A stretch of DNA of 64,000 bases from assembly GCA_963714035.1 (NCBI GenBank), contig OY970224.1:3100001-3164000 (forward strand), in the 5' to 3' direction. Positions 33,621-41,911 of the stretch are shown one piece after another. Numbering within the stretch: position 1 is the stretch's first letter; each line of letters opens with the position of its first letter. The position numbers and the translations under genes are program-made. The notes under the pieces were generated by a model. It was not told the DNA's origin. It did not search any database and worked only from the letters and a program-made list of their open reading frames with translations. Source of the stretch: DATFVB01 sp963714035 (GTDB lineage Bacteria > Acidobacteriota > Thermoanaerobaculia > UBA5066 > DATFVB01).

Positions 33621-34598
33621 CTAAGGGGTGATCGACAGTCCCACCAGGAATCCCACCCGCGGCGCCCCCTGCCACCCGGCGAACACGGAGAAGTCGAACG
33701 TGTCGTCGGCCGTGAACGAATAGTTCCCCCCGACGGTGAGCTGGAGCTGGCGCTCTTTCGGGCCGCCGTCGTGGATCTCGGCGCCGTTGAGGTCGATCCC
33801 GAGGTGCAGGACGGTCGAGACGTCGCGGGTGACCGAAACCCCCGAGCTCAGGATGTGGCCGGGCGTGTGGATGCCGACGACGCCCGTCTGCGTGTTGCCG
33901 GCGAACTGGACGCCGGCGTTGACGTGGAGCTGCGTCACGGGTGCCAGCGTCTTCTGAAGGATGAAATTGACGCCGTAGTCGGCGAGCCCGGAGCCGAGCT
34001 GCTTCTGCTCGTTTCCCGTCGGGAGCTCGACCGCGCCGTTGACCGTGAGCGCCGGCCATTTCGAGCCGGGCGTTTCCTCGACGTACTTCCACTTCGCGGC
34101 GAAGTCGATGTCGCCGAAACCGAAAGCGTTCGGCACTCTGCCCGCGTTCTCGATCAGGATCAGCGGGAAGTCGACGTTCACCTCGACGTGATGGGCAAGG
34201 CCGTACTGGAAGACGAAGTTCTGCCAGTCCTGCCGGAGATTCGGGTATGCCGACTTCTGCAGGACGTCGTATTCGTTCGAATACTGGATGTGCCAGTGGC
34301 CGGCATCGGTCACCTCGGCGTCGTCGGTCAGGAAAGGCTGCTGGCCGGCGCAGGGAGCGGCCCCGGCGAGGAGCAGCGCCATTCCGAGCAGGAGAATTCC
34401 GGCCGAGCTCCGCAAACGATCCCTCCCGGCGGCCGGAGCGGAGCGCTTCCGCCGCGGCGCCCTGTCGTGGACGATTCCTGGAGCGGGATCGTAGCAGGAC
34501 GCGGAAGGCCCGCTCCTCGCGGCGGCGGTCAGCTCTCCGCCGAAGGGAGGCCCGGCGCCGAGCAACCCCGACATGAGGCACCATGCAAACCGGCGCAT
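33621..34598 (-). CDS. Outer-membrane beta-barrel protein, MetA-pathway-of-phenol-degradation/transporter-like
   Basis: From ATG 34598 (after GGAGGC) the frame is 325 aa. A TTG at 34415, preceded by GGAGGG, would give 264 aa starting directly at a second signal peptide (SSAGILLLGMALLLAGAAPCAGQ). The mature part begins QQPFLTDDAEVTD and runs as alternating barrel strands (WQNFVFQYGLAHHVEVNVDFPL, ALTVNGAVELPTGN), ending in a Phe/Leu-rich last strand (RVGFLVGLSITP). The family are putative outer-membrane channels. The second gene of this type in the window is at 8409. The TTG start suits the family better; the ATG has equal SD support. Confidence 0.75.
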   Translation of the reverse strand: MRRFAWCLMSGLLGAGPPFGGELTAAARSGPSASCYDPAPGIVHDRAPRRKRSAPAAGRDRLRSSAGILLLGMALLLAGAAPCAGQQPFLTDDAEVTDAGHWHIQYSNEYDVLQKSAYPNLRQDWQNFVFQYGLAHHVEVNVDFPLILIENAGRVPNAFGFGDIDFAAKWKYVEETPGSKWPALTVNGAVELPTGNEQKQLGSGLADYGVNFILQKTLAPVTQLHVNAGVQFAGNTQTGVVGIHTPGHILSSGVSVTRDVSTVLHLGIDLNGAEIHDGGPKERQLQLTVGGNYSFTADDTFDFSVFAGWQGAPRVGFLVGLSITP

Positions 34599-34649
34599 CG
34601 ATTCGCCTCCGTCGGAGCGTTCGCCCGGCGGAGGATTCTAGCGCGAGGG

Positions 34650-35954
34650 TCAGGTCCGGGCGGGCTCGACCTCCGGCTCGCGCGTCGCGCCGGAATCGGA
34701 GCGCCGCATCCAGCGCAGGATCTCGGGCACGGTCGGCTTCTTTCCATACATCAGGATCCCCACGCGGTAGATCTTTCCCGCGAGCCACGACATCGCCACG
34801 ATCGAGACGAGCATGATCGCGGTCGCGAGCACGACCTGCCACCCGGGAACGGGAGCGAGGGTCACCCGGAAGAACATCACCATCGGCGTCAACGGCGGAA
34901 TCATCGACAGCACCGTCGCGAGCGTCGAGTTCGGGTTGTTGACGATCACGCCCCAGAACGCCCAGATCGACACGATCATGATCGTCGGGATCATCGCGAG
35001 CTGCTGCGCCTCCTGGTCGGTGTTGAACGGCGCGCCGATCGCCGTGTAGATCGAGGCGTAGAAGAAGTAGCCGAGGATGAAGAACAGCACGAAGTACGCG
35101 AGGGTCGACATCGGGACGGTCGGGATCGTCGCGTTGGCGAAACCGAGGGCGGCCGCGAGCCCCGATCCCGAAAGGAGCGCGAGGTTCATCGCGAGAACCG
35201 ACCAGATCGCGTACTGGGTGAGGCCGACGAGCCCGATGCCGACGACCTTGCCGAGCATCAGCTCCGTCGGCCGCACCGACGAGATCACGATCTCGACGAT
35301 GCGGTTGGACTTCTCCTCGATCACGCCGCGCAGGTTGTACATTCCGTACTGGATGAGCGTGATGTAGAGAAACATGAAAAAAACGAACTGGACGCCGATC
35401 TTGGTTTCCTTTTCGTCGACCCGACGGGCATCGATCGAAGTCTTCTTTTCGAACTCGGCGACCGCCGCCGGAGGGATCCCGCGGGCGAGCAGGCGGTCGC
35501 GGAGGAGCACGTCGTTCAAGTGGCGCTCGAGGTGCTCCTGGTAGGTGAAGTCGGAGACCGACGACGCCCGATAAGCCACTTTTCCGGAGGCGATCGAATT
35601 CGGGTCGAGAAGAAGATAGCCGTCGAGCTTCTTGGCCTCGATCCGTTTCCGGAGGTCGGCGCGCTGGGCGTCGATGCCGGCCGCCGGCACCGGAGCGTTC
35701 GTCAGCTCGAAGCGCGCGGCGTCCTCGCTGTGCGTGATCGCGTTCCGGAGCGGCTCGAAGTACCTTCCGGTCGGGTCGATCACGGCGATGCGGCGCACGC
35801 CCGAAGCTCGCGTCTGCGTGAAGATCGAGACGGCGAAAAAGACGATCCACGCGACGGGCATCAGAATCGTGAATATCCAGAAGGCCTTCCGGCGGATGTG
35901 CTCGACGTATTCGCGCCGGATGATCGCGCGGACCTTGCGGAGATTCAGCGCCAT
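34650..35954 (-). CDS. ABC-2 type transporter permease (NatB-like)
   Basis: The product is 434 aa with ATG at 35954. One transmembrane helix (about 24-46) precedes a large extracytoplasmic domain (about 50-185), then five or six helices (from about 190). This is the NatB/ABC-2 exporter layout. The signature FVFFMFLYITLIQYGMYNLRGVIEEKSNRIVEIVISSVRP with PTELMLGKVVGIGLVGLTQ is diagnostic. It pairs with the ATPase gene immediately upstream (19-bp gap). Such exporters move sodium, drugs or peptides; the cargo here is unknown. Confidence 0.87.
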   Translation of the reverse strand: MALNLRKVRAIIRREYVEHIRRKAFWIFTILMPVAWIVFFAVSIFTQTRASGVRRIAVIDPTGRYFEPLRNAITHSEDAARFELTNAPVPAAGIDAQRADLRKRIEAKKLDGYLLLDPNSIASGKVAYRASSVSDFTYQEHLERHLNDVLLRDRLLARGIPPAAVAEFEKKTSIDARRVDEKETKIGVQFVFFMFLYITLIQYGMYNLRGVIEEKSNRIVEIVISSVRPTELMLGKVVGIGLVGLTQYAIWSVLAMNLALLSGSGLAAALGFANATIPTVPMSTLAYFVLFFILGYFFYASIYTAIGAPFNTDQEAQQLAMIPTIMIVSIWAFWGVIVNNPNSTLATVLSMIPPLTPMVMFFRVTLAPVPGWQVVLATAIMLVSIVAMSWLAGKIYRVGILMYGKKPTVPEILRWMRRSDSGATREPEVEPART

Positions 35955-35973
35955 GACCGCTCCTGTCTGTGCG

Positions 35974-36894
35974 TCATATGGTCCTCGTCTCTTCGAGCCC
36001 CGCGTCGGCGACCGCCTTCAGGTAGATTTCCTCGAGCTCGGGCTCCTTCTCGGAGAACGCGTCCACGCGGTGCTTCTCGAACAGACGCTGGATGATCGTC
36101 CGGGGCGCGATGCCGTCGCCGAGCGTCACGTGGAATTCGCCGTCGACCGGGGAAACCGACGTCACGCCCGGGAGCGCCCGGAGGGTGTCGGCCGAAGCGT
36201 CGGTCGACACGCGGATCACGTTGCCCGCGTACCGGCGCTTCAGGTCCTTCAGGTCGCCGTCGAGGACCTTCTTCGACTTCGTGATGAGGCAGATGTGATC
36301 GCAGAGCTTTTCGGCCTGCTCGAGGACGTGCGTCGAGAAGACGATGGTCTTCCCTCCCGCGCGGAATTCGAGCAGGAAATTCTTGATGAGGTTCACGTTG
36401 ATCGGGTCGAGGCCCGAGAAGGGCTCGTCGAGGATCAGGAGCTCGGGATCGTGCACGATCGTCGCGATGAACTGGATCTTCTGCTGCATTCCCTTGGACA
36501 GCTCGTCGACGCGCTTGTGGAGCCAGGGCCGCAGCTCCATCGCGTCGAGCCACCGGTCGATCCGCTTCTTCGCGGTGTCCGCGTCGACTTCCTTGATCGC
36601 GGCGAGAAAGAGGAGATGGTCGAGAACGCGCATGCGCCGGTAGAGGCCGCGCTCCTCCGGCAGGTAGCCGACCCGCGCGAGCGACTCCCGGGCCGCGGGC
36701 CGGCCCATCACGCGGATCGTTCCCGAATCGGGCGCGGTGATGTCCATCACCATCCGAATCGTCGTCGTCTTCCCCGCGCCATTGGGCCCGAGAAGTCCGA
36801 AGATCGTCCCCGCCGGCACCGTCACGCTCAGGTCGTCGACCGCCTTGAAGCGGCCGAAGGCTTTGGTGACGCTCTCGACCTCGATGGCATTCAT
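35974..36894 (-). CDS. ABC-2 type transporter ATP-binding protein (NatA-like, with DUF4162 tail)
   Basis: The product is 306 aa with ATG at 36894 after GGAGAG. Walker A is GPNGAGKTTT, Q-loop is GYLPEERGLY, the signature is the variant LSKGMQQKIQ, and Walker B is LLILDEPFSGLDP with switch FSTHVLEQAE. A DUF4162-like C-terminal domain (about 215-300) follows, as usual for this group. It drives the neighbouring NatB-like permease. Downstream spacing and strand place both in one operon, with the YIP1 gene perhaps first. Confidence 0.88.
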   Translation of the reverse strand: MNAIEVESVTKAFGRFKAVDDLSVTVPAGTIFGLLGPNGAGKTTTIRMVMDITAPDSGTIRVMGRPAARESLARVGYLPEERGLYRRMRVLDHLLFLAAIKEVDADTAKKRIDRWLDAMELRPWLHKRVDELSKGMQQKIQFIATIVHDPELLILDEPFSGLDPINVNLIKNFLLEFRAGGKTIVFSTHVLEQAEKLCDHICLITKSKKVLDGDLKDLKRRYAGNVIRVSTDASADTLRALPGVTSVSPVDGEFHVTLGDGIAPRTIIQRLFEKHRVDAFSEKEPELEEIYLKAVADAGLEETRTI

Positions 36895-36949
36895 GGACTT
36901 CGCTCTCCCGCGGACTTACGAATTCCTGTCCGGGAAGTTTCGCGCCGGA

Positions 36950-37708
36950 TCATCCGAAGATCGCCGCCCACCCCACCCGGCCCAGAAGGAAGAGCGCCCA
37001 GAGGGCGATCGGAAGCGCCGTCGCCGACGACCGCGAAAGGCCCGGGAGACGGCGAAAGGCGATCACGAGAAGAACGACCGTCGCGATCAGGAAGACGTCG
37101 AGGGAAGAGGCCACGGCCACGAGGATCGAAGCCGCCGTCTTCGGGAGGAGGAGAGCCGGGCCGACGGTGGCGATCCGGGAGAGGTCGTCGTAGACGAGCG
37201 ACGTGTCGGGGACGGCGAAGAGGCGACCGACGGCGATCGCCGACCGCGCGAGCGTCGGAATCCCGGCATAGGCGTAGATCGCGAAATAGGCCGGGATCTT
37301 CGCTTCGGCGCCGAACGCGGAGCCCGCCCCCGCGAGGATGAGGCCGGCGAGGAAGAAGAAGAAGGCGAAGGCCGCCGCGCCGACCGTGGGCGTGTACGGC
37401 GCGAACTTGCGCTGCATCTCGACGGCGCGGTCGACGGCTTCGTCGACGCGTTCCTTCGGCATGGTCTGGCCGGAGCGCGCCATCTTCTTCTCGATCGCCT
37501 GGCGCATCGCGGCGTCCTGGTCGATCTTGTCGGTCATCACGACGGAGAACAGCGCGGCGAGGAGCAGGCCCGCGACGAACGGAAGCCACCACGTGGGACG
37601 GCGGATCAGCGCGGCGAACGTCGCGCCCGGACGCGTGAAGATTCCCGCGACCGCTCCCGTCGCGGAGACGTACTCCTCTGCCGTCGGCGTCGACACTTCT
37701 TCCGTCAT
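36950..37708 (-). CDS. YIP1-family-like membrane protein
   Basis: The product is 252 aa. A short cytosolic N-terminus with GIFTRPGATFAALIRRPTWWLP is followed by five helices, a pattern shared with bacterial YIP1/DUF1282 proteins found beside ABC exporters. Conserved Pro and Trp at the first helix and a charged mid-loop (EKKMARSGQTMPKERVDEAVDRAVE) are visible. It lies 55 bp upstream of the ATPase gene and is probably first in the exporter operon. The molecular role is unknown. Confidence 0.75.
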   Translation of the reverse strand: MTEEVSTPTAEEYVSATGAVAGIFTRPGATFAALIRRPTWWLPFVAGLLLAALFSVVMTDKIDQDAAMRQAIEKKMARSGQTMPKERVDEAVDRAVEMQRKFAPYTPTVGAAAFAFFFFLAGLILAGAGSAFGAEAKIPAYFAIYAYAGIPTLARSAIAVGRLFAVPDTSLVYDDLSRIATVGPALLLPKTAASILVAVASSLDVFLIATVVLLVIAFRRLPGLSRSSATALPIALWALFLLGRVGWAAIFG

Positions 37709-37760
37709 CGTCGAGAAAATTCCCGCAAAGTTCTTCCGCGAAGTTTAACACCGGAAAAGT

Positions 37761-37789
37761 TTGACAGCCCCGGTACCGGGTGGCATCAT
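37761..37789 (+). promoter_or_regulatory. Sigma-70-type promoter for a probably leaderless gene
   Basis: TTGACA (37761-37766) is separated by 17 bp from CATCAT (37784-37789). The -10 box ends 7 nt before the ATG at 37797, so transcription would start at or next to the start codon. No ribosome site precedes the ATG. Confidence 0.45.
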
Positions 37790-37796
37790 CCCGCGC

Positions 37797-38144
37797 ATGG
37801 ACGCGAAGCTTCGCGCGATGCTGAAAGAGCTCGGAGACGCGATCAACGATTCCGTCTCGGAATCCGACCGCGTCCACGACACCATCGAGAAGCTGCGCGA
37901 GCACGGATACCGCCTTTTTCTCAATCTCGACGCGCGCATCGGGATCGAGCGCGACGACGATTTCGCCGAGGACGACGATCCGCGGAATGCGGGGACGGAC
38001 CTCGGGTCCGCTTCCGCGGAGTTTCGGATCGACTTCCGGGATCTTCGATTCCTGAAGTCCGTCGGCATCGATCCCACCCGCAAGGTGCGCACTCGCCGCG
38101 CCCGGGCGACGGTCGCCCGGCGGCGGGCGGCGCGGCGAGCCTGA
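37797..38144 (+). CDS. Small hypothetical protein, probably leaderless
   Basis: The product is 115 aa from ATG 37797. The N-terminal half is helical (KLRAMLKELGDAINDSVSESDRVHDTIEKLREHGY), followed by an acidic stretch (ERDDDFAEDDDP), a beta segment and an Arg-rich tail. No signal or membrane segment is seen, and I recognise no family. The start is set by the promoter geometry described at 37761-37789; an in-frame TTG at 37761 is less likely because it lies inside the -35 box. It is divergent from the YIP1 gene. Confidence 0.6.
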   Translation: MDAKLRAMLKELGDAINDSVSESDRVHDTIEKLREHGYRLFLNLDARIGIERDDDFAEDDDPRNAGTDLGSASAEFRIDFRDLRFLKSVGIDPTRKVRTRRARATVARRRAARRA

Positions 38145-38162
38145 GAGGGGTCGCCGCGAAAC

Positions 38163-38339
38163 TCGAAGCACGAATTTCGAAGTCCGAAACAAATCCAAAA
38201 TCTGAGGCTCGAATGATCCAAACGGGATCGCTGGAGACTCTTCTGTCCCGTGGCTTCCGGCAACCCGGGTCGTTCTCGACCCGGGCGGTCCCGTTTCGAA
38301 TTTCGGCCATTCGAACTTGTTTCGGGTTTCGTGCTTCGA
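38163..38339. repeat. Nested intergenic inverted repeat (cruciform-like)
   Basis: Several arms nest symmetrically: TCGAAGCACGAA (38163-38174) with TTCGTGCTTCGA (38328-38339); CCGAAACAA (38184-38192) with TTGTTTCGG (38317-38325); and a perfect central hairpin CCCGGGTCG-TTCT-CGACCCGGG (38264-38285). The AT content and TTCGAA-rich character differ from the surrounding genes. It lies between the small gene and rlmN and has no coding potential. Confidence 0.7.
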
Positions 38340-38375
38340 ATTTCAGATTTCCGGCGCGCGGGCTATCCTGAGAGC

Positions 38376-39533
38376 TTGACGAACGATCTCTTCGCGCCGT
38401 GGTCCTGGTCCCCCGCCGAGTGGGAGCGCCGCGCGGGGGCCCTCGCCCAGCCGCGGTACCGCGGCCGCCAGATCTTCGACGCGATCCACTCCCGCCGCGC
38501 GGCGAGCTATTCCGAGATGACGGAGCTTTCGCGGAAGGACCGTGAGCTCTGGGCGGATGCCGTTCCGCTCGCGCTCCCGGAGATCGCGCGCCGCGACGTC
38601 TCCGACGACGGGAGCGTCAAGTACGGGATCCGGTTCGCCGACGGCGCGCTCGTCGAAGCGGTCTTCATGCCGCGCGGCGAAGAGGAGGCTTCGGCGGCGA
38701 GCGAGTTCGAGGACGCCCGCGCCTCCGCCGGACCCGGGGGCGGCCCGGCGACGGCGGCGGATCCGGCGCGCGCGACGATCTGCCTTTCCTCGCAGACCGG
38801 GTGCGCCGTCGACTGCCGGTTCTGCGTGACCGGACGGCTCGGCGCCGGCCGGAACCTCTCGGCGGGGGAAATCGTCGCGCAGTTCCTCGCGGCCGCGCGA
38901 GAGCATCCGGCCACGACGTTCGCGATCGTGTTCATGGGGATGGGAGAGCCGATGCTGAACCTCGAGGCGGTCGAGGGATCGCTCGACGTCTTCTTCGAGA
39001 CGATCTCGCCGCGCCGCGTGACGGTCTCGACGTCGGGATTTCCGGAGGGGATCCGGCGGATCGGCGCCCGGGCGAAGCAGCCGAACCTCGCGGTCTCGAT
39101 CAACGCGGCGGACCAGCGGACGCGGGAGACGATCATGCCGGTCTCGCGGGCGCATCCGCTTTCCGAAGTCGTCGCGGCGATGCGCGCCTATCCCCTGACC
39201 CACCGGCGCCGGATCACCGCCGAATACGTGCTGCTGGAGGACGTCAACGACTCGGTCGACCACGCGAAGAAGCTCGCCCGGCTCCTCCGGGGGATTCCCG
39301 TGAAGATCAACGTCATCCCCTTCAACCCCGATCCCCGTTACCTCCCGGAGTTCCGCCGGCCCGGCGAAGAGACGGTGGAGCGCTTCGTGGACGCGCTCGC
39401 GCGGGAGCGCTATACGGTCACCGTGCGGCGCTCCCGGGGCCCCGACGCCTCCGCCGCGTGCGGGCAGCTGAAGGGCCGAGACGTCGACGCGCGGAAAGGG
39501 ACCGGCGCGGCGGCTCGACAATACACGAAATGA
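38376..39533 (+). CDS. rlmN: 23S rRNA (adenine2503-C2)/tRNA (A37) methyltransferase RlmN
   Basis: The product is 385 aa. The chosen TTG at 38376 has GAGAG before it and gives the usual N-terminus (PAEWERRAGALAQPRYRGRQIF). The radical-SAM cluster is C143-x3-C147-x2-C150 (TGCAVDCRFCVTG), and the methyl-carrying Cys is C362 near the C-terminus (ASAACGQL). Other RlmN blocks are intact: FMGMGEPMLN, RVTVSTSGFPEGI, LAVSINAADQRTR and VKINVIPFNPDP. The enzyme methylates C2 of A2503 in 23S rRNA. An Ala/Gly-rich insert (about 103-131) just before the cluster is unusual. Its stop overlaps the dehydratase start (ATGA). Confidence 0.92.
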   Translation: MTNDLFAPWSWSPAEWERRAGALAQPRYRGRQIFDAIHSRRAASYSEMTELSRKDRELWADAVPLALPEIARRDVSDDGSVKYGIRFADGALVEAVFMPRGEEEASAASEFEDARASAGPGGGPATAADPARATICLSSQTGCAVDCRFCVTGRLGAGRNLSAGEIVAQFLAAAREHPATTFAIVFMGMGEPMLNLEAVEGSLDVFFETISPRRVTVSTSGFPEGIRRIGARAKQPNLAVSINAADQRTRETIMPVSRAHPLSEVVAAMRAYPLTHRRRITAEYVLLEDVNDSVDHAKKLARLLRGIPVKINVIPFNPDPRYLPEFRRPGEETVERFVDALARERYTVTVRRSRGPDASAACGQLKGRDVDARKGTGAAARQYTK

Positions 39534-40507
39534 CCGGCGGTCCGATCTCGTTCGCCGACGTCCTCGAGGCGCGCCGGCGGCTCGCTCCGTACCTCCCGCC
39601 GACGCCGCTTCGGCGGTACGCGCCGCTCGACGAATCGGTGGGGAACGGGATAGGCCTGTTCGTCAAGCACGAGAACCATCTCCCGACCAACGCGTTCAAG
39701 GCGCGGAACGCTCTGTCCGTCCTGACGGCCCTCACCGACGAGGAGCGGCGGAAAGGCGTCGTCGGAGCGACCCGCGGCAACCACGGCCAGGGCCTCGCCT
39801 GGGCCGGCGCCGTCCTGGGGGTCCGCGTCACGGTCTGCGTCCCGGAAGGGAACAACCCGGAGAAGAACGCGGCGATTCGGGGCTTCGGCGCGGCGCTCGT
39901 CGAGCACGGACGCGATTACGACGAAGCCGTGGCGTTCGCCGACGCGCTCGCCCGCGAGCAGGGGATGCGGCTCGTGCATTCGACCAACGACCCGCTCGTC
40001 GTCGCCGGCGCCGCGACCCTGACGCTCGAGATGCTGGAACAGGAGCCCTCGCTCGACGCGATCGTGTACGCGGTCGGGGGAGGGTCGCAGGCGGTCGGCG
40101 GCATCACGGTCGTTCGGGCGCGGGCCCCGCACGTCCGCGTCTACGCGGTCCAGGCGTCCGGCGCGCCGGCGATCCACGATTCGTGGCACGCGGGGCGCCC
40201 GCTCGCGACGGAACGGGCGGACACGATCGCGGACGGGCTCGCGACGCGCTCCACGTACCCGGCGACGTTCGAGGCGCTCCGGTCGGGCCTCTCGGGATTC
40301 GTCACGGTGTCCGAAGGGGAGATCGCGGAAGCGATCCGCGTGCTTCTCTCGACGACCCACAACCTCGCCGAGGGGGCGGGCGCGGCCGGTCTCGCCGGAG
40401 CGGGCAGACTCCGCGACGTCCTCGCCGGCAAGAAGGTGGGAATCGTCATCTCCGGCGGCAACATCGACCGGGAGACGCTGAGGAGAGTCGTGGATGGAGA
40501 AATTTAG
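39530..40507 (+). CDS. PLP-dependent threonine/serine dehydratase-like enzyme
   Basis: The product is 325 aa with ATG at 39530 overlapping rlmN. The fold-type II PLP lysine is K57 (LPTNAFKARNA). Substrate and phosphate loops are VGATRGNHGQGLAWAG and VGGGSQAVGGI; the glycine loop has SQ where threonine dehydratases usually show GGLxxG, so substrate use may differ. PLP-ring Ser/Gly contacts lie near ISGGNID at the C-terminus. There is no ACT regulatory domain, so it is a catabolic or racemase-like type rather than IlvA. Translational coupling to rlmN is probably only a packing effect. Confidence 0.82.
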   Translation: MTGGPISFADVLEARRRLAPYLPPTPLRRYAPLDESVGNGIGLFVKHENHLPTNAFKARNALSVLTALTDEERRKGVVGATRGNHGQGLAWAGAVLGVRVTVCVPEGNNPEKNAAIRGFGAALVEHGRDYDEAVAFADALAREQGMRLVHSTNDPLVVAGAATLTLEMLEQEPSLDAIVYAVGGGSQAVGGITVVRARAPHVRVYAVQASGAPAIHDSWHAGRPLATERADTIADGLATRSTYPATFEALRSGLSGFVTVSEGEIAEAIRVLLSTTHNLAEGAGAAGLAGAGRLRDVLAGKKVGIVISGGNIDRETLRRVVDGEI

Positions 40508-40617
40508 TTGCGAGTTGCGAGGCGAGAGGCAGGAAGAGCCACTGAAATCCGGAATCCGAAGTGGGCTGGCGAGACTCGATGACTGGACGGGCCGCTCAGA
40601 ACTCGCGACTCGTCGAC
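40505..40617. repeat. GAGTTGCGAG-type intergenic repeat, copy 1
   Basis: It starts at the stop codon of the dehydratase gene with AGTTGCGAGTTGCGAG and closes with the partial inverse CTCAGAACTCGCGACTCG. Related copies lie at 45798-45861 and 63288-63367. All three sit between convergent genes. Confidence 0.6.
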
Positions 40618-40656
40618 CGCCGGAGGCGTGAGCCGCACGGGCTCACGCCTCCGGCG
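40618..40656. terminator. Perfect 17-bp hairpin at the 3' end of the alpha/beta hydrolase gene
   Basis: CGCCGGAGGCGTGAGCC (40618-40634) pairs without mismatch with GGCTCACGCCTCCGGCG (40640-40656) across a 5-nt loop. The right arm contains the hydrolase stop codon. It serves the convergent pair dehydratase/hydrolase. There is no U-tract, so termination would be of the GC-hairpin or bidirectional kind. Confidence 0.5.
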
Positions 40657-41638
40657 CGAGCCGCACGGTGAAGAACTCCTTCCATCTCCGCTCGTACTCT
40701 TCGGTCTCGACCGCGAGCGGCTGGTCCTCGTGGTGGCAGTGCCCCGCGGTCTTCACTTCCCAGACCGTCGTCGTGCGCGGGAGCGCCTCTTCGAGGCGTC
40801 CGAGGAACTCGGGCAGGGTCAGCTCGTCGCGTGCCCCGTAGACGAGGGCGACGGGGCATCGAATTTTCTCGGCCGCCCGGACGGGATCCATGGCCGCGAG
40901 CCCCTCGTGCCGGCGGAGGCCGATCGCGCGCCGGACTCGCGCGTCGGCGCGCGCGAGCGCCCAGCGAGTCGCCAGGCCGAGCGCCCACGCCGGAAGCCCC
41001 GACTTCAGATGAAGGTAGTGGCGCGCCATCGCGGGGGCGTCCCCGAAGGGCGATTCCAGCCAGAGACCGCGGACCGCGGGGTTTCCCGCGGAAAACTGCA
41101 GGGCGGGCGCCCCTCCATAAGAGCACGACTGGACGGCGAGACGGTCGCGGTCGATCCCGAAGCGTTCCGCGGCGGCGGCGACCGCGCGCTCGAGATCGCC
41201 GCGTTCGAGCAGGCCGAACGTGATGAACTTCCCCCCCGAACGGCCGTGGCCTCGGAGGTCCGGAACGAGGACGTTGAATCCGGAGGCGAGCGCGCGGAGA
41301 GCGTCGGGAAGCCACTCGGTCGCGTTCCCTCCCTTCCCGTGCAGGAAGAGGAGCGTCGGGCGCGCGGCGGCCCCTCCGGGCGTCGCGAACGTGCAGACGA
41401 GGTCGACGGGATCGCGCGGATCGCCGGAGTGAGTGAACTCCTCCGCGATCTCGGCTCCGCGCGCGAGCGCCTGCCGGAACGCGGTCCGGTCGTCGCGCCC
41501 GGGCGCGAGGCCCGCGGGCGAGATCAGCGCGTCGCCGAGAGCGACCGCGGCCGCGTACGATCCGGCGAGGTACGCTCCGCCTCCGGCGGCCGCCGACCAC
41601 GCCAGACCCCGGATCGCTTTCCGTTGCCGGTTTTGCAT
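40643..41638 (-). CDS. Alpha/beta hydrolase, membrane-anchored or exported
   Basis: The product is 331 aa with ATG at 41638. A hydrophobic segment (about 10-38) could be an N-terminal anchor. The hydrolase core shows the oxyanion strand TLLFLHGKGGNATEW, the segment VLVPDLRGHGRSGG, and a nucleophile elbow QSCSYGGAPAL in place of GxSxG (Ser in CSYGG). The acid is probably in VYGARDELT and the His in KTAGHCHHED. It is of the YqiA/BEM46 or peptidase S9-like type; the substrate is unknown. The gene ends in a strong hairpin. Confidence 0.83.
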   Translation of the reverse strand: MQNRQRKAIRGLAWSAAAGGGAYLAGSYAAAVALGDALISPAGLAPGRDDRTAFRQALARGAEIAEEFTHSGDPRDPVDLVCTFATPGGAAARPTLLFLHGKGGNATEWLPDALRALASGFNVLVPDLRGHGRSGGKFITFGLLERGDLERAVAAAAERFGIDRDRLAVQSCSYGGAPALQFSAGNPAVRGLWLESPFGDAPAMARHYLHLKSGLPAWALGLATRWALARADARVRRAIGLRRHEGLAAMDPVRAAEKIRCPVALVYGARDELTLPEFLGRLEEALPRTTTVWEVKTAGHCHHEDQPLAVETEEYERRWKEFFTVRLAPEA

Positions 41639-41712
41639 CGGCCCCGGATATTAACCGGTGAGGCCGGCGCGGCGACTTGTCTCGCCGAAGCATTCGGCGC
41701 AGGCGGATGCAT

Positions 41713-41809
41713 CGAGCCGGGCGGGCGGGGGCCTCCGGCGCCGCCCTGCGACGTACTGACCGCTGTACGCCTCGGGACGTCTCCGGCGACCCCCATCCCG
41801 CCGGGCTCG
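41713..41809. repeat. About 97-bp imperfect palindromic element
   Basis: The ends CGAGCCGGGCGGG and CCCGCCGGGCTCG pair, further inward GGGGG pairs with CCCCC, and the centre CGTAC (41752-41756) pairs with GTACG (41765-41769). The centre with its flank (GACGTAC...GTACGCCTC) is shared with the hairpin at 33484-33505. The remaining 321-bp gap (41639-41959) holds this element and the terminator at 41912. Confidence 0.6.
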
Positions 41810-41911
41810 CGCCTCGCCGCGCCGCGTCGTTTTCAGAACTGAGTGCGCTCGGTCCGCGACTCGTCGCGCGGCAGCGGTTGCGGATGAATCGAGCGGGGCG
41901 GCCGTAAAGAA

